Part shown: piece by piece, positions 26,750-35,999 of the stretch | Layout: each line of letters starts with the position of its first letter | Numbering within the stretch: position 1 is the stretch's first letter | DNA from: Oscillospiraceae bacterium | GTDB lineage: Bacteria; Bacillota; Clostridia; Oscillospirales; Oscillospiraceae | NCBI GenBank assembly: GCA_016292445.1 | Contig: JAEDIN010000001.1 | Location: 31,850-95,849 of the forward strand | Direction of reading: 5' to 3' | Length of the DNA: 64,000 nt | The notes under the pieces: generated by a model | Told to the model about the DNA's origin: nothing | Seen by the model: only the letters and a program-made list of their open reading frames with translations | The model's database searches: none | Position numbers and translations under genes: made by a program

Positions 26750-28144
26750 ATGGTTTTTAGCAGTCTCAATTTCATTTTAATATTCTTCCCGATCTTTTTT
26801 ATCTTCTACTACGCTACTCCTGACAGATACAAGAATTACACTCTGCTTATAGGCAGTCTTGCGTTTTACTTTGTAGGAACTATCAACGCTCCTTACCACT
26901 TCGTTTTGCTCATTGCCTGCATGATAGTTGATTATCTTGTCGGTCTGGGTATCGAGAGATTTAGAAGATATAAAAAAACCCTGCTTATAGCAGGAATTGT
27001 ATTTCATCTTATTTGCCTGTGCACTTTTAAATATGCAGGATTTGTGATTGGGGAGCTCGGAAAGATTTCCGATAGTATTAATCTCACAACGGACATTATC
27101 CTGCCGATAGGCATATCCTTTTACACCTTCCAAGGCATCTCATATCTTGTAGATGTATACAGAGTAACCGTTCAGGCAGAAAAAAGTCTGTTGTGCTACT
27201 GCGTATATATCTCAATGTTTGAGCAGCTTATTGCAGGTCCTATCGTTACCTATGGATTAGTCCAATATGATCTGGAAAAGCGAAACATTTGGATTGAAGA
27301 TGCGCTTAAAGGATTTGCAACCTTTATTTTCGGCTTAGGTCTGAAGGTGCTGCTTGCAAATCCACTCGGCAAGCTCTGGTCTCAATCACTTGCCATTGGC
27401 TTTGAGAGCATCTCAACGCCCCTTGCCTGGATGTCTGTTATAGCATATTCGTTCCAGATTTACTTTGACTTTTTCGGCTATTCTTTGATGGCCATAGGTT
27501 TGGGCAAGATGCTTGGCTTCGAATTACCGATAAACTTTAATCACCCTTACACGAGCCTTACGATGACCGAATTTTGGAGACGTTGGCACATCACCCTAGG
27601 CTCGTGGTTCAGAGAATATGTATATATACCGCTCGGCGGCAGCAAAAAGGGCGCCGGAAGGACTGTTTTAAACCTGTTGATTGTCTGGCTGCTGACGGGT
27701 ATTTGGCACGGAGCCGGCTACAATTTCGTGCTTTGGGGCTTTATGCTCTTCCTGATCATATTCATCGAAAAATTCTTTATCGGAAAATTCCTGACCGAGC
27801 ACCGCACTATCGGCCATATATACATGATACTGCTAATACCGCTTAGCTGGGCGGTGTTTGCCGTGACCGATTTTTCGCAGCTCGTAGTTTTGTTCACTCG
27901 GCTGTTCCCGTTCTTCGGTCAAAGTGCTTGGTCGGTATTCAGATATGATTATCTGAAATACCTTGAGTTGTATTACCCGTTCCTTATTATAGGCGTTCTT
28001 TTTTCCACCAAACTGCCATATAAGCTACTTAAACGGGTAAAAAGCAAAATCGTGATAACTGTTTTTCTTGCCGCAATATTCCTTGCAAGCCTTTACTGCA
28101 TGTATCAGGGACTTGACGACCCGTTTTTATATTTTAGATTCTAA
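26750..28144 (+). CDS. MBOAT family O-acyltransferase (AlgI/DltB-like)
   Basis: 464 residues with about ten membrane helices. FWRRWHITLGSWFREYVYIPLGG near residues 278-300 and GIWHGAGYNF near 317-326 are the MBOAT signature; His320 is the expected catalytic residue. Such proteins pass acetyl or alanyl groups across the membrane onto surface polymers. The following gene encodes an SGNH-type protein, the usual partner. No dlt or alginate genes are near, so the polymer is unknown. The ATG at 26750 has AAGGA upstream at a long distance. Confidence 0.93.
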   Translation: MVFSSLNFILIFFPIFFIFYYATPDRYKNYTLLIGSLAFYFVGTINAPYHFVLLIACMIVDYLVGLGIERFRRYKKTLLIAGIVFHLICLCTFKYAGFVIGELGKISDSINLTTDIILPIGISFYTFQGISYLVDVYRVTVQAEKSLLCYCVYISMFEQLIAGPIVTYGLVQYDLEKRNIWIEDALKGFATFIFGLGLKVLLANPLGKLWSQSLAIGFESISTPLAWMSVIAYSFQIYFDFFGYSLMAIGLGKMLGFELPINFNHPYTSLTMTEFWRRWHITLGSWFREYVYIPLGGSKKGAGRTVLNLLIVWLLTGIWHGAGYNFVLWGFMLFLIIFIEKFFIGKFLTEHRTIGHIYMILLIPLSWAVFAVTDFSQLVVLFTRLFPFFGQSAWSVFRYDYLKYLELYYPFLIIGVLFSTKLPYKLLKRVKSKIVITVFLAAIFLASLYCMYQGLDDPFLYFRF

Positions 28145-28161
28145 ATTCCGAGGAAACAAAC

Positions 28162-28929
28162 ATGAAAAAATCAAACGCAATCACATTGGCAATTCTCTTG
28201 ATTTTTACCGCGGGTGTACTTATATTTACCTCTCGCTCCGGCGAAGCTGAACCCTATATCAAGCCCGGCGCACAGCCGACTACCCCTGATATCACGGCAA
28301 CTCCCACACCCCAGCCGACAAAGCCTGCCGAAACTAAGCCTTTGCCGAGCCTACAGCCGGCGAGCATGAAGGACGCATTGTTCATCGGTGATTCCAGGAC
28401 CGTAGGAATAAGAGAATATGCCGGTCTGGACGATGCCGATTTTTTCTGCAGCGTCGGCATGAACATATTTGATGTCACAAATGAGCGCCTTTCTGTACAA
28501 TCAGTCGGAAATGTAACACTTTCTGAGTTGTTATCAAACAAAATGTATAGTAAAATATATATTATGCTCGGCATTAACGAGATTGGATATAATCATCAGT
28601 CCATCGTTGAAAAATACGGCAAGGTTTTGGAGCTTATTAAGAGCAAGCAGCCCGATGCGAGCATATTCGTCGAAGCAAATCTCCATGTTGCAAAATCTCG
28701 TTCAGACAGCGATAAAGTCGTAAACAATCCGTCAATTAATGACCTCAACTCGAAGCTGGCAGCGTTTGCGGATAACAAAAAGGTTTTTTACATCGATGCA
28801 AACACGATTTTTGACGATGAAGGCGGAAATCTTTCCGCGGATTTGACATCGGACAATACACATCTTTACGCTAAATATTATGCCGAATGGGGCGATTGGA
28901 TTTGTAAGGAGACGGCAAAGTATATTTAG
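28162..28929 (+). CDS. SGNH/GDSL-type hydrolase or acetyltransferase, membrane-anchored
   Basis: 255 residues. An N-terminal membrane anchor (AITLAILLIFTAGVLIF) is followed by a Pro/Thr-rich linker (about 35-68) and an SGNH domain outside the cell. FIGDSRTVG near residues 74-82 holds the catalytic serine (Ser78), LGINEIG near 135-141 is block III, and SDNTHLYAKYYAEW near 233 supplies the Asp and His. Starts 17 bases after the MBOAT gene. Likely receives the acyl group from the MBOAT protein and transfers it to, or removes it from, a surface glycan. A hairpin terminator follows. Confidence 0.9.
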   Translation: MKKSNAITLAILLIFTAGVLIFTSRSGEAEPYIKPGAQPTTPDITATPTPQPTKPAETKPLPSLQPASMKDALFIGDSRTVGIREYAGLDDADFFCSVGMNIFDVTNERLSVQSVGNVTLSELLSNKMYSKIYIMLGINEIGYNHQSIVEKYGKVLELIKSKQPDASIFVEANLHVAKSRSDSDKVVNNPSINDLNSKLAAFADNKKVFYIDANTIFDDEGGNLSADLTSDNTHLYAKYYAEWGDWICKETAKYI

Positions 28930-28979
28930 AAAGTGATAATAAATAATCTGTAATAGTATATTTTGACAGCCAAAACAAC

Positions 28980-29017
28980 AAAAAGCTGACACCGATGCAA
29001 GCTTGGTGTCAGCTTTT
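28980..29017. terminator. Bidirectional terminator between the SGNH gene and yebC
   Basis: AAAAAGCTGACACC pairs with GGTGTCAGCTTTTT, followed by T-rich sequence on each strand. Confidence 0.88.
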
Positions 29018-29052
29018 TGTTTGAACATATATTTCTGATTATGGGTATTAAA

Positions 29053-29787
29053 TTACTCTTCCCAGTTGTGCCAGACATTTTGAACATCGTCATTATCCTC
29101 GAACATATCGAGCATCTTTGTTATGTTCTTGATATCATCCTCATTTGTGAGCTTGATGTATCCGTTCTGAGGCAGCATCTCGACCTGTGCGGAAAGAAGC
29201 TTATAACCCTTTGCGATTATTGCCTCGGCAACTGCGGTGACATCGTCGGGCTTGGTGTAAACAACAAAGGTCTCGCCATCGGGCTCAAAATCGTCTGCAC
29301 CGGCATCAAGGGCTTCCATCATGACGGTATCCTCGTCAAGTTCCTCATCCTCGTTGTCGATAACGATAACGCCCTTCTTGTCAAAGGACCATGAAACACA
29401 GTTTGCTGCACCCATGTTTCCGCCGTACTTATCAAAATAGTGACGAATCTCACCTGCCGTGCGGTTGCGGTTATCGGTCATAGTCTCAACAATGATAGCA
29501 ACGCCGTTAGGACCGTAGCCTTCGTAAACTATCTTTTCGTAGTTGTCGGTATTACCGGCGCCGAGCGCCTTGTCGATTGTGCGCCTGATGTTATCGTTCG
29601 GCATATTGGCTGCCTTTGCCTTGGTGATAACCGCTGCAAGGCGAGAATTGTTGTTGGGGTCACCGCTGCCGCCTTCCTTGACCGCAACTATCATTTCTCT
29701 TGCGATCTTGGTAAAGGCCTGTGCGCGTTTGGCATCCGCCGCACCCTTAGTCTTCTGTATATTGTGCCATTTGGAATGTCCTGACAT
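29053..29787 (-). CDS. yebC: YebC/PmpR family protein
   Basis: 244 residues. SGHSKWHNIQKTKGAADAKRAQAF at the start is diagnostic; GYGPNGVAIIVETMTDNRNRT near residues 90-110 is the second conserved block. YebC-family proteins act as transcription regulators in some species, and recent work links them to translation of proline-rich stretches. GAGGAG lies 10 bases before the ATG. It has its own promoter and is followed by a shared terminator, so it is monocistronic. Confidence 0.95.
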   Translation of the reverse strand: MSGHSKWHNIQKTKGAADAKRAQAFTKIAREMIVAVKEGGSGDPNNNSRLAAVITKAKAANMPNDNIRRTIDKALGAGNTDNYEKIVYEGYGPNGVAIIVETMTDNRNRTAGEIRHYFDKYGGNMGAANCVSWSFDKKGVIVIDNEDEELDEDTVMMEALDAGADDFEPDGETFVVYTKPDDVTAVAEAIIAKGYKLLSAQVEMLPQNGYIKLTNEDDIKNITKMLDMFEDNDDVQNVWHNWEE

Positions 29788-29831
29788 CTTTTAACAGCTC
29801 CTCTAAAAGTTTAAATTCAAATTAACGGCAG

Positions 29832-31094
29832 TTATTTTATCACATTATCCGTGTCATGACAAGAACTAATTCGTCTGCATTCAAGATAATACCGCTTGTC
29901 CGGACCATGACCTATTGAAAAGCTTTTTTTGGGGAACGGACCGCTTTTGTAAACGGAGGTAAATAACTCTGATTTTTCCATCTTCGGCATCAGAATACCG
30001 GCGTCATGCTCTTTGCCTGCCATACCGATACACTCCTCATCACCGTGAATGTAGTCGATTCTGCCGCCGTAGCGCTCGATATATCCTTTGCAGAAGCTTT
30101 CGCATGAGCCTATCAGCTCGCCGAGCGTCATATCGGAAAGCTCAATGGTCTCGGTTTTGTCACGGGTGACGAGCGTTATCTGTCTGCCCTTGCCGACATG
30201 CTTTGCAAAAAAACGGTTTGCCTCCGCAAAGAAGTTTTCAGGCTCGGTATCGAACAGGACCTTATGTATCGGCTCAAAGGTTATAGACGGAGAATGTATA
30301 TTTACGACTTCGGCAAGCGCAAATCGCGCAGGGTGCTTTTCCTTTTCCGCTTCACTGAGCTTTGGCTTTAATTCCTCCCAATACTGCTTTGCCGCGGCAA
30401 TGCTGTGATTTCCGTCACCCATAGCAAATATTATTGGATCTTTGTAGCTTCCGTACTTATTTATCAGTTCATTTTTCTCGCTCAGTTTTGAAACGGCTTC
30501 TTTAATTGCGGCATTATCTGATATCTGCCAGCCCCTTATATAGCCGCCGTTTTGCATAAGCTCGAAATCGTATAGGAGTTTGCCCTTTTTTACCGCGGAA
30601 AACACATGGTTTTCGGGGTCATCGATAAAGACCATGATATGCGGCATCTCAACAAGTGCCTTTTCGCGCACTCTTACTCGAGGTGGCAATCTGTCCTCCA
30701 CCGTATGTTCCGTTGCCCTTATCGGTGATGACGAACCCTCTGCCCAATCATATTCCTCGAGATCAAACATGCCGATTATACCGTGGCGCACTGTTTCATC
30801 GGATAGCGTTCTTTCAAGAAATATAAAGCTATCGCTGAACTCTGCGAAAACGCCGCTGTCAAGGTATTGACGCATAACGGTGTAAATTCTATCGCTTTCG
30901 GCATCGGCGTCCTTAACGCCGAGTTCGGCTTCGGGCAAAATCATGTTTAGAGTAGAGGGTTTATCACCGACTCTTTTACGCACCTCCTGCCAATACTCTG
31001 GTTCGGAAGTGAATTGGTCGCAGGCAACAACACTCCATGCAGTCATGTCCTCAACGGTCGGCAAAAGTATCTCTGCAGGTCTGAAAACATCCAA
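29832..31094 (-). CDS. DUF1015 family protein
   Basis: 420 residues. FAMGDGNHSIAAAKQYWEE near residues 211-229 is the hallmark GDGNHS motif of DUF1015, and the N-terminal RPAEILLPTVED and the C-terminal FPKKSFSIGHGPDKRYYLE also fit. Biochemistry of this family is poorly settled; a serine-kinase-like role has been proposed for related proteins, and I do not assert it. The start is a TTG at 31094: GGAGG is 8 bases upstream and the codon directly abuts the stop of the Nudix gene (TGATTG). Last gene of the glpK unit. Confidence 0.85.
   Translation of the reverse strand: MDVFRPAEILLPTVEDMTAWSVVACDQFTSEPEYWQEVRKRVGDKPSTLNMILPEAELGVKDADAESDRIYTVMRQYLDSGVFAEFSDSFIFLERTLSDETVRHGIIGMFDLEEYDWAEGSSSPIRATEHTVEDRLPPRVRVREKALVEMPHIMVFIDDPENHVFSAVKKGKLLYDFELMQNGGYIRGWQISDNAAIKEAVSKLSEKNELINKYGSYKDPIIFAMGDGNHSIAAAKQYWEELKPKLSEAEKEKHPARFALAEVVNIHSPSITFEPIHKVLFDTEPENFFAEANRFFAKHVGKGRQITLVTRDKTETIELSDMTLGELIGSCESFCKGYIERYGGRIDYIHGDEECIGMAGKEHDAGILMPKMEKSELFTSVYKSGPFPKKSFSIGHGPDKRYYLECRRISSCHDTDNVIK
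29834..29862 (-). promoter_or_regulatory. Sigma-A promoter for yebC
   Basis: Minus-strand TTGTCA (29862-29857), 17 bases, TAAAAT (29839-29834). The -10 overlaps the stop codon of the upstream DUF1015 gene. Confidence 0.75.
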
Positions 31095-31664
31095 TCAGAG
31101 CACCTCCAGGGCTATCTGCGTCCATGTTTCCATGTTCTCGTAGTTTGAATTCAATTCAGGCAGAGTCATCCAAAGCCCTTCCAGCTTCTCGGTTTCCTTT
31201 ACAGAAACATTGCCCTCGACCTTCAGCGTAAAGCATGCACCGAGGTGAACTCTGCCGACACTGTTTGAGTCGTCGTTAATAAAACCGCAGGAAACAAGCT
31301 CACCATGCTTATCAAGCTCGACTTCCTCGTGTATCTCTCTCCACAGGCCCTCCATGAGCATATCGCCCTGCTCGTCAACAGGGTTAATATGTCCGCCGAT
31401 GCCTATCGATATCTTACCGTGAAGTCTCGCCTCACCGCCCTTATTGAGCCTGCGAGTGACAAACACCTTGTCGCCCTGACGAAGTATTACATAGGGGATT
31501 ATCTGCTTGAAATCAGGTCTCTCCTCCGCCTCGGGTCTGGGCAGATATTCGTGCCCATTGCGTACTATTTCAAGCAATTCGGGCACATTTTCGGTTATCA
31601 GTCCGTTTCTTCCGGCTATGTATTTTTCGATTTTTTCTCTTTTTACAACTAATACCTGTTCCAT
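31095..31664 (-). CDS. Nudix hydrolase-domain protein
   Basis: 189 residues. The Nudix box is seen as GGHINPVDEQGDMLMEGLWREIHEEVEL near residues 104-131 with the REIHEEV core intact and a short insertion before it. The N-terminal part (VVKREKIEKYIAG...NGHEYLPRPEAEERPDF) resembles a group of stand-alone Nudix proteins of unknown substrate. The ATG at 31664 shares its first base with the glpK stop (TAATG). Probably cleaves a nucleoside diphosphate derivative; nothing more can be said. Confidence 0.88.
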   Translation of the reverse strand: MEQVLVVKREKIEKYIAGRNGLITENVPELLEIVRNGHEYLPRPEAEERPDFKQIIPYVILRQGDKVFVTRRLNKGGEARLHGKISIGIGGHINPVDEQGDMLMEGLWREIHEEVELDKHGELVSCGFINDDSNSVGRVHLGACFTLKVEGNVSVKETEKLEGLWMTLPELNSNYENMETWTQIALEVL

Positions 31665-33166
31665 TACTCTTCCCACTTTGCCGAACGCTCGACGGCGCGC
31701 AGCCATGTATCATGCAGTTTTTTTGCATTATTTTCATCCATAACAGGCTCAAATATCCTGTCTGATTGTCTGAGCTCGCTTATCTCATCAACGCTGCTCC
31801 AAACTCCCGTTGCAAGGCCTGCGAGGAATGCCGCGCCGAATGCCGTAGTCTCGACCATTTGAGGTCTGTCAATAGGCTTTCTAAGCAGGTCTGACTGGAA
31901 TTGCATCAGGAAATTATTGACCGAAGCGCCGCCGTCAACACGCAGGGCGGATAGCTTTTCACCGGCGTCGGATTCCATTGCGTCAAGCAGATCCTTAACC
32001 TGATAAGCTATGCCCTCAAGTGCCGCTCTTGCAATGTGCGCTTTCGTGCTGCCTCTTGTCAGACCGACAATCGCACCTCTTGCATACATATCCCATCTCG
32101 GCGCACCAAGACCGGTAAATGCCGAAACAAGATAAACGCCGCCATTATCGGGTACGGATGTAGCAAGAGCTTCGCATTCCGAGGAGGAACCGAGGAGTCC
32201 GACCTCGTCCCTTAGCCATTGAATGGAGCTGCCGGCGTTGAAAACACTGCCCTCGAGAGCATATGTAGTCTTGCCGTTAACAGACCATGCAACACTTGTT
32301 ACTAAACCGTTCCTGCTTCTAACCGACTGACTGCCGGTATTCATGAGAGTAAAGCAGCCTGTTCCATAGGTGTTTTTTGCCTGGCCACGGTTAATGCAGC
32401 CCTGACCGAAAAGTGCAGCAGCCTGGTCGCCTGCGCTGCCGCAAACAGGTGTTCCGGCAAGTATTTCGATACCTGTAATGCCGGGTGCAACTGTGCCGTA
32501 AATCATAGACGATGGCACGGGAGTGGGGAGCATACACATAGGGATATCCAGAGCCTTGCATAGCTTTTCGTCCCATTTAAGCTCGTCGATATCAAATATC
32601 ATAGTTCTTGAGCAATTGGAATAGTCTGAAACATGAGCCTTGCCGCCTGTCAGATTCCAGATGAGCCATGAATCGACATTTCCGAACAGCAGTTCACCGT
32701 TTTCCGCCTTTTCTCGAGCTCCCGGGACATTGTCAAGTATCCACTTGATTTTAGTTCCTGAAAAATACGCATCGATAAGCAGGCCTGTCTTTTCCTGAAC
32801 ATAATCGCCGATACCGGCTTTTTCAAGCTCCTCACAAAGCGGTGCCGTTCTTCTGCACTGCCAGACTATTGCATTATAAACCGGTTTACCGGTTGCTTTT
32901 TCCCAAACTATGGTGGTCTCACGCTGATTTGTTATGCCGATACCGGCAATGTCGGTAGGTGAAAGACCGCTCTTTTCAAAAGCTTCTGCCATAGCTCTCA
33001 GCTGAGTGTCAAGTATCACCATAGGGTCGTGCTCTACCCAACCGGGCTTGGGAAATATCTGTGGGAAAGGATACTGTCCCACCGCAACGGGTATTCCCTT
33101 CGAGTCAAAGATTATCGCTCTTGAGCTGGTAGTACCCTGATCGAGAGCTATTACATAACCGTTCAT
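31664..33166 (-). CDS. glpK: Glycerol kinase
   Basis: 500 residues, the typical length. FGGY kinase that makes glycerol 3-phosphate from glycerol and [18 protein letters not shown] near residues 7-21 is the phosphate-binding motif; GITNQRETT near 79-87 and WQCRRT near 103-108 line the active site; the FGGY signature is around 345-380 ([21 protein letters not shown]). GGAGG lies before the ATG. No glpF or glpD is adjacent. The gene is divergent from a lipase-like hydrolase, which could supply glycerol. Confidence 0.97.
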   Translation of the reverse strand: MNGYVIALDQGTTSSRAIIFDSKGIPVAVGQYPFPQIFPKPGWVEHDPMVILDTQLRAMAEAFEKSGLSPTDIAGIGITNQRETTIVWEKATGKPVYNAIVWQCRRTAPLCEELEKAGIGDYVQEKTGLLIDAYFSGTKIKWILDNVPGAREKAENGELLFGNVDSWLIWNLTGGKAHVSDYSNCSRTMIFDIDELKWDEKLCKALDIPMCMLPTPVPSSMIYGTVAPGITGIEILAGTPVCGSAGDQAAALFGQGCINRGQAKNTYGTGCFTLMNTGSQSVRSRNGLVTSVAWSVNGKTTYALEGSVFNAGSSIQWLRDEVGLLGSSSECEALATSVPDNGGVYLVSAFTGLGAPRWDMYARGAIVGLTRGSTKAHIARAALEGIAYQVKDLLDAMESDAGEKLSALRVDGGASVNNFLMQFQSDLLRKPIDRPQMVETTAFGAAFLAGLATGVWSSVDEISELRQSDRIFEPVMDENNAKKLHDTWLRAVERSAKWEE

Positions 33167-33187
33167 ATCTATTCCTCCAGTTTTTTG

Positions 33188-33216
33188 TTGACTAATGAAA
33201 TATCTCGATATAAAAT
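33188..33216 (+). promoter_or_regulatory. Sigma-A promoter for the lipase-like gene
   Basis: TTGACT (33188-33193), 17 bases, TAAAAT (33211-33216). A 12-base near-palindrome ATATCTCGATAT (33200-33211) lies in the spacer. A weaker glpK promoter, TTATGA/TATATC, may overlap on the other strand (33235-33207). Confidence 0.75.
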
Positions 33217-33256
33217 CATCTTGTTGATATCATAACATAAAGAGAGGATTATTTCC

Positions 33257-34186
33257 ATGCCTACTTTTAGAGATTTCTATTTTAATTCAAGCACGGGTAA
33301 GAATAAAATTCACGCCCGTATGTGCACTCCTGACGCGGAGCCCAAGGCCATAGTACAGATCATCCACGGAATAGCCGAGTACATTGACAGATACGATGAT
33401 TTTATGACTTTTCTTGCAAACAACGGCTTTATTGCCGTAGGTACCGATCATCTCGGTCACGGCAAGAGCATCGAAAAAGAAGATCAGCGAGGCTTTTTTG
33501 CTTATGAAAACGGTTGGGATTATGCAGTTCGTGACGAAGAAGTTCTAAGACTTGCAATGCGTGAAAATTATCCCGAGCTGCCAATAATCGTATTCGGTCA
33601 CAGTATGGGAAGCTTTATGGCGCGTACCCTCATCATCCGTTATCCGGAGGCATATAATGCTGCCGTAATAAGTGGTACGGGCAACCAAGGTGCCGCGCTT
33701 GTAAACGGCGGCCTGTTTATGGGCAATCTCGTCACCGGTCTCATGGGCGCTCATCACTACAGTAAGCTGCTTAATAATTTGGCGTTCGGCAGCTATAACA
33801 AGATATATGAAAACCCCAAGACAGACTATGACTGGCTGTCAAGAGACGAGGCAAATGTTCAAAAGTACATAGATGATCCCCTCTGCGGTTTTATCCCCTC
33901 ATGCAGCCTGTTTCGCGATATGATGACCGGTGTAAAATTCATTACAAATAAGAAAAACCTTACGGAAATGAATAAGGATATGCCCGTATACTTCATGTCC
34001 GGTTCAATGGACCCTGTCGGCGAATGCGGCAAGGGTGTAGAGAAAGCGTACAACAACTTTATTGAAGCAGGAATGAACGATGTAAGCATTAAGCTTTACC
34101 CCGAGGGCAGGCACGAAATGCTCAACGAGATAAATAAAGAAGAGGTTTATTCGGATGTTCTTGCTTGGTTAAACAGCAAATTATAA
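33257..34186 (+). CDS. Alpha/beta hydrolase, monoacylglycerol lipase-like
   Basis: 309 residues without signal peptide. QIIHGIAEYIDRYDDF near residues 34-49 is the oxyanion-loop HG motif; GHSMGSF near 115-121 is the nucleophile elbow (Ser117); an Asp in MSGSMDPVG near 250 and His in EGRHEMLNE near 282 complete the triad. The HG(x)AE...RY pattern is typical of Hydrolase_4/monoacylglycerol lipases and lysophospholipases. It is divergent from glpK across a 90-base gap. The substrate is inferred from the family. Confidence 0.88.
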   Translation: MPTFRDFYFNSSTGKNKIHARMCTPDAEPKAIVQIIHGIAEYIDRYDDFMTFLANNGFIAVGTDHLGHGKSIEKEDQRGFFAYENGWDYAVRDEEVLRLAMRENYPELPIIVFGHSMGSFMARTLIIRYPEAYNAAVISGTGNQGAALVNGGLFMGNLVTGLMGAHHYSKLLNNLAFGSYNKIYENPKTDYDWLSRDEANVQKYIDDPLCGFIPSCSLFRDMMTGVKFITNKKNLTEMNKDMPVYFMSGSMDPVGECGKGVEKAYNNFIEAGMNDVSIKLYPEGRHEMLNEINKEEVYSDVLAWLNSKL

Positions 34187-34194
34187 TAATACTT

Positions 34195-34228
34195 CAAACG
34201 GCACTGTCAGCTTAGACAGTGCCGTTTG
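34195..34228. terminator. Bidirectional terminator between the hydrolase and the mreB-like gene
   Basis: Perfect 14-bp stem CAAACGGCACTGTC / GACAGTGCCGTTTG with a six-base loop, T-rich on both sides. Confidence 0.85.
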
Positions 34229-34238
34229 TTTCTGAAAA

Positions 34239-35273
34239 TCAGTTTTTCATTTCCCTGTTTCTGAGGAAGTTCATCATACCGTCCTGCATGTAATCGAGTC
34301 TGGGCAGCATCTTACCTGCTCCGTGTACAGTACAGGCAATCGGGTCATCAACAAGCATTGTGCTGATGCCTGTGCTTTTTTCAACAAGGCTGTCCATTCC
34401 GAATATCATACTACCGCCGCCGGACATGATAATTCCGTTATCTGCAAGGTCGCCGATAAGCTCAGGGGGAGTTCTTTCAAGCACAGCATGAACACTCTCA
34501 AGAATAAGGCTTGCCGGCTCTCGAAGAACTTCGACGAGCTCAGACGCACTTACCTCTACGGTTTTAGGCAGTCCTGTCATAAGGTCTCTGCCCTTGACCT
34601 CCTCTATCGAATCGACACCCGCTTTAAGTTCAATGCCTCCGATATTGATTTTAAGCTCTTCTGCGGTCCTTTCGCCTATAAGCAGGTTGTGCTTCTTTTT
34701 GATATACCTGATAATTGCTTCATCGAAGCTGTGACCCGCAGTCTTTATAGACTCGCACTCTACAACACCGCCCATTGATACGACCGCAACATCGGTCGTG
34801 CCGCCGCCAATATCAATGACCATATGTCCGTCGGCCTTATTAATATCAACGCCTGCACCTACTGCTGTCGCAACTGCATTCTCAACTAAGTAAACCTTTC
34901 TTGCGCCGGCTTCTATTGCAGCATCAATAATGGCTCGCTCTTCAACGCCGGTGATACTGCTCGGAACGCACATAAGAAGTCTGGGCTTAAACAGGCTAAA
35001 CGAGGTCACGCGGCTGACTAACTCACGGAGCATCATTGCCGACATATCATAGTCGGAAATAACACCGTTGCTGATGGGGTGGATAGCGACGACATTTGCC
35101 GGGGTGCGGCCAAGCGTTTTCTTCGCCTCCTCGCCTATTTTCAGCATTCTGCCGTTATTTTTATCCACGGCAACAACAGTAGGCTCGCGCAGGGCAACGC
35201 CGCTGCCCAAGACAAAAACCTGCGTTGATGAGGTTCCCATATCTATTGCAATGTCTCTTTCAAATATAACCAT
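34239..35273 (-). CDS. MreB/Mbl family rod-shape protein
   Basis: 344 residues of a bacterial actin. DIAIDMGTSSTQVF near residues 7-20 is phosphate 1, VENAVATAVGAGV near 129-141 and VIDIGGGTTDVAVV near 151-164 are phosphate 2 motifs, and MSGGGSMIFG near 288-297 is the adenosine motif. It polymerises under the membrane to guide cell-wall synthesis. No mreC/mreD follows, so this is probably the Mbl/MreBH-type isolated paralogue rather than the mreBCD gene. It has its own promoter and a terminator. Confidence 0.92.
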   Translation of the reverse strand: MVIFERDIAIDMGTSSTQVFVLGSGVALREPTVVAVDKNNGRMLKIGEEAKKTLGRTPANVVAIHPISNGVISDYDMSAMMLRELVSRVTSFSLFKPRLLMCVPSSITGVEERAIIDAAIEAGARKVYLVENAVATAVGAGVDINKADGHMVIDIGGGTTDVAVVSMGGVVECESIKTAGHSFDEAIIRYIKKKHNLLIGERTAEELKINIGGIELKAGVDSIEEVKGRDLMTGLPKTVEVSASELVEVLREPASLILESVHAVLERTPPELIGDLADNGIIMSGGGSMIFGMDSLVEKSTGISTMLVDDPIACTVHGAGKMLPRLDYMQDGMMNFLRNREMKN

Positions 35274-35310
35274 TGTTTACTCCAATCCGCCGGGCATTTA
35301 TCGGCGACTT

Positions 35311-35339
35311 TATATAATAATTCTATCCCTATTATTCAA
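35311..35339 (-). promoter_or_regulatory. Promoter for the mreB-like gene
   Basis: Minus-strand TTGAAT (35339-35334), 17 bases, TATATA (35316-35311). Confidence 0.6.
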
Positions 35340-35342
35340 ATA

Positions 35343-35999
35343 TCAATCTTCGCGGCGCGCAAGAGTAACGCAATATACTGCTTTTGCGCCCGATTTTTTC
35401 AGTATTCTTGCACATTCGGAAACGGTAGAACCCGTTGTTACCACATCATCGACTAATAGTATGTATTTACCCTTCACTTTCTCGGCATCAACGACCCTGT
35501 ACGCTCCGATAACATTTGCCGCACGCTGTTTGCTATCTTTAATGGTAGACTGCGCTGTGTTGTGTCTGATCTTTTTCAGCGTTGGCAGATATTCTACCCC
35601 AACTTTTTTCGATATTTCCTTTGCGAGGAGTTCTGCCTGATTGTAGCCTCTGTCATGCATTCTTTTCCTGCTCAACGGTATACATGATATCATATCAATA
35701 CTGCCGCAATCAAGATTATTTTCAGCGCATTCCGACATTATTCCCCCGAGTCTGCGGCTATAACATGAACAACCGGCAAACTTAAAGCGCAAAACCGCGC
35801 GCCGGACATAGTCCTTGTAGTATAGCGGTGATATACATTTGTCAACGAACGGAAATTTCTGATATATACTGTCTCCCTTTGTAAAAGGCAAAGATTTTTC
35901 ACATTCTTCGCATATATCCGATTTATCTATCACCGTTCCGCAGAACACGCATTTCGGCGGATAGATAAGACTTAAAATATAATCAAAAACCTTAATCAT
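35343..35999 (-). CDS. comF: ComF family protein
   Basis: 218 residues. An N-terminal zinc ribbon (CVFCG near 17-21, CEEC near 31-34) precedes a phosphoribosyltransferase-like domain with LLVDDVVTTGSTVSEC near residues 177-192. ComF proteins aid DNA uptake in competent cells; other competence genes are not in view. It overlaps recD2 by 8 bases and is probably co-expressed with it. Confidence 0.92.
   Translation of the reverse strand: MIKVFDYILSLIYPPKCVFCGTVIDKSDICEECEKSLPFTKGDSIYQKFPFVDKCISPLYYKDYVRRAVLRFKFAGCSCYSRRLGGIMSECAENNLDCGSIDMISCIPLSRKRMHDRGYNQAELLAKEISKKVGVEYLPTLKKIRHNTAQSTIKDSKQRAANVIGAYRVVDAEKVKGKYILLVDDVVTTGSTVSECARILKKSGAKAVYCVTLARRED

Noticed and set aside
35068..35640. A 190-codon open frame on the plus strand across mreB-like and comF genes
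   Set aside because: It is antisense to two well-supported genes and spans their promoter gap; the composition looks like a mirror of the coding strand.
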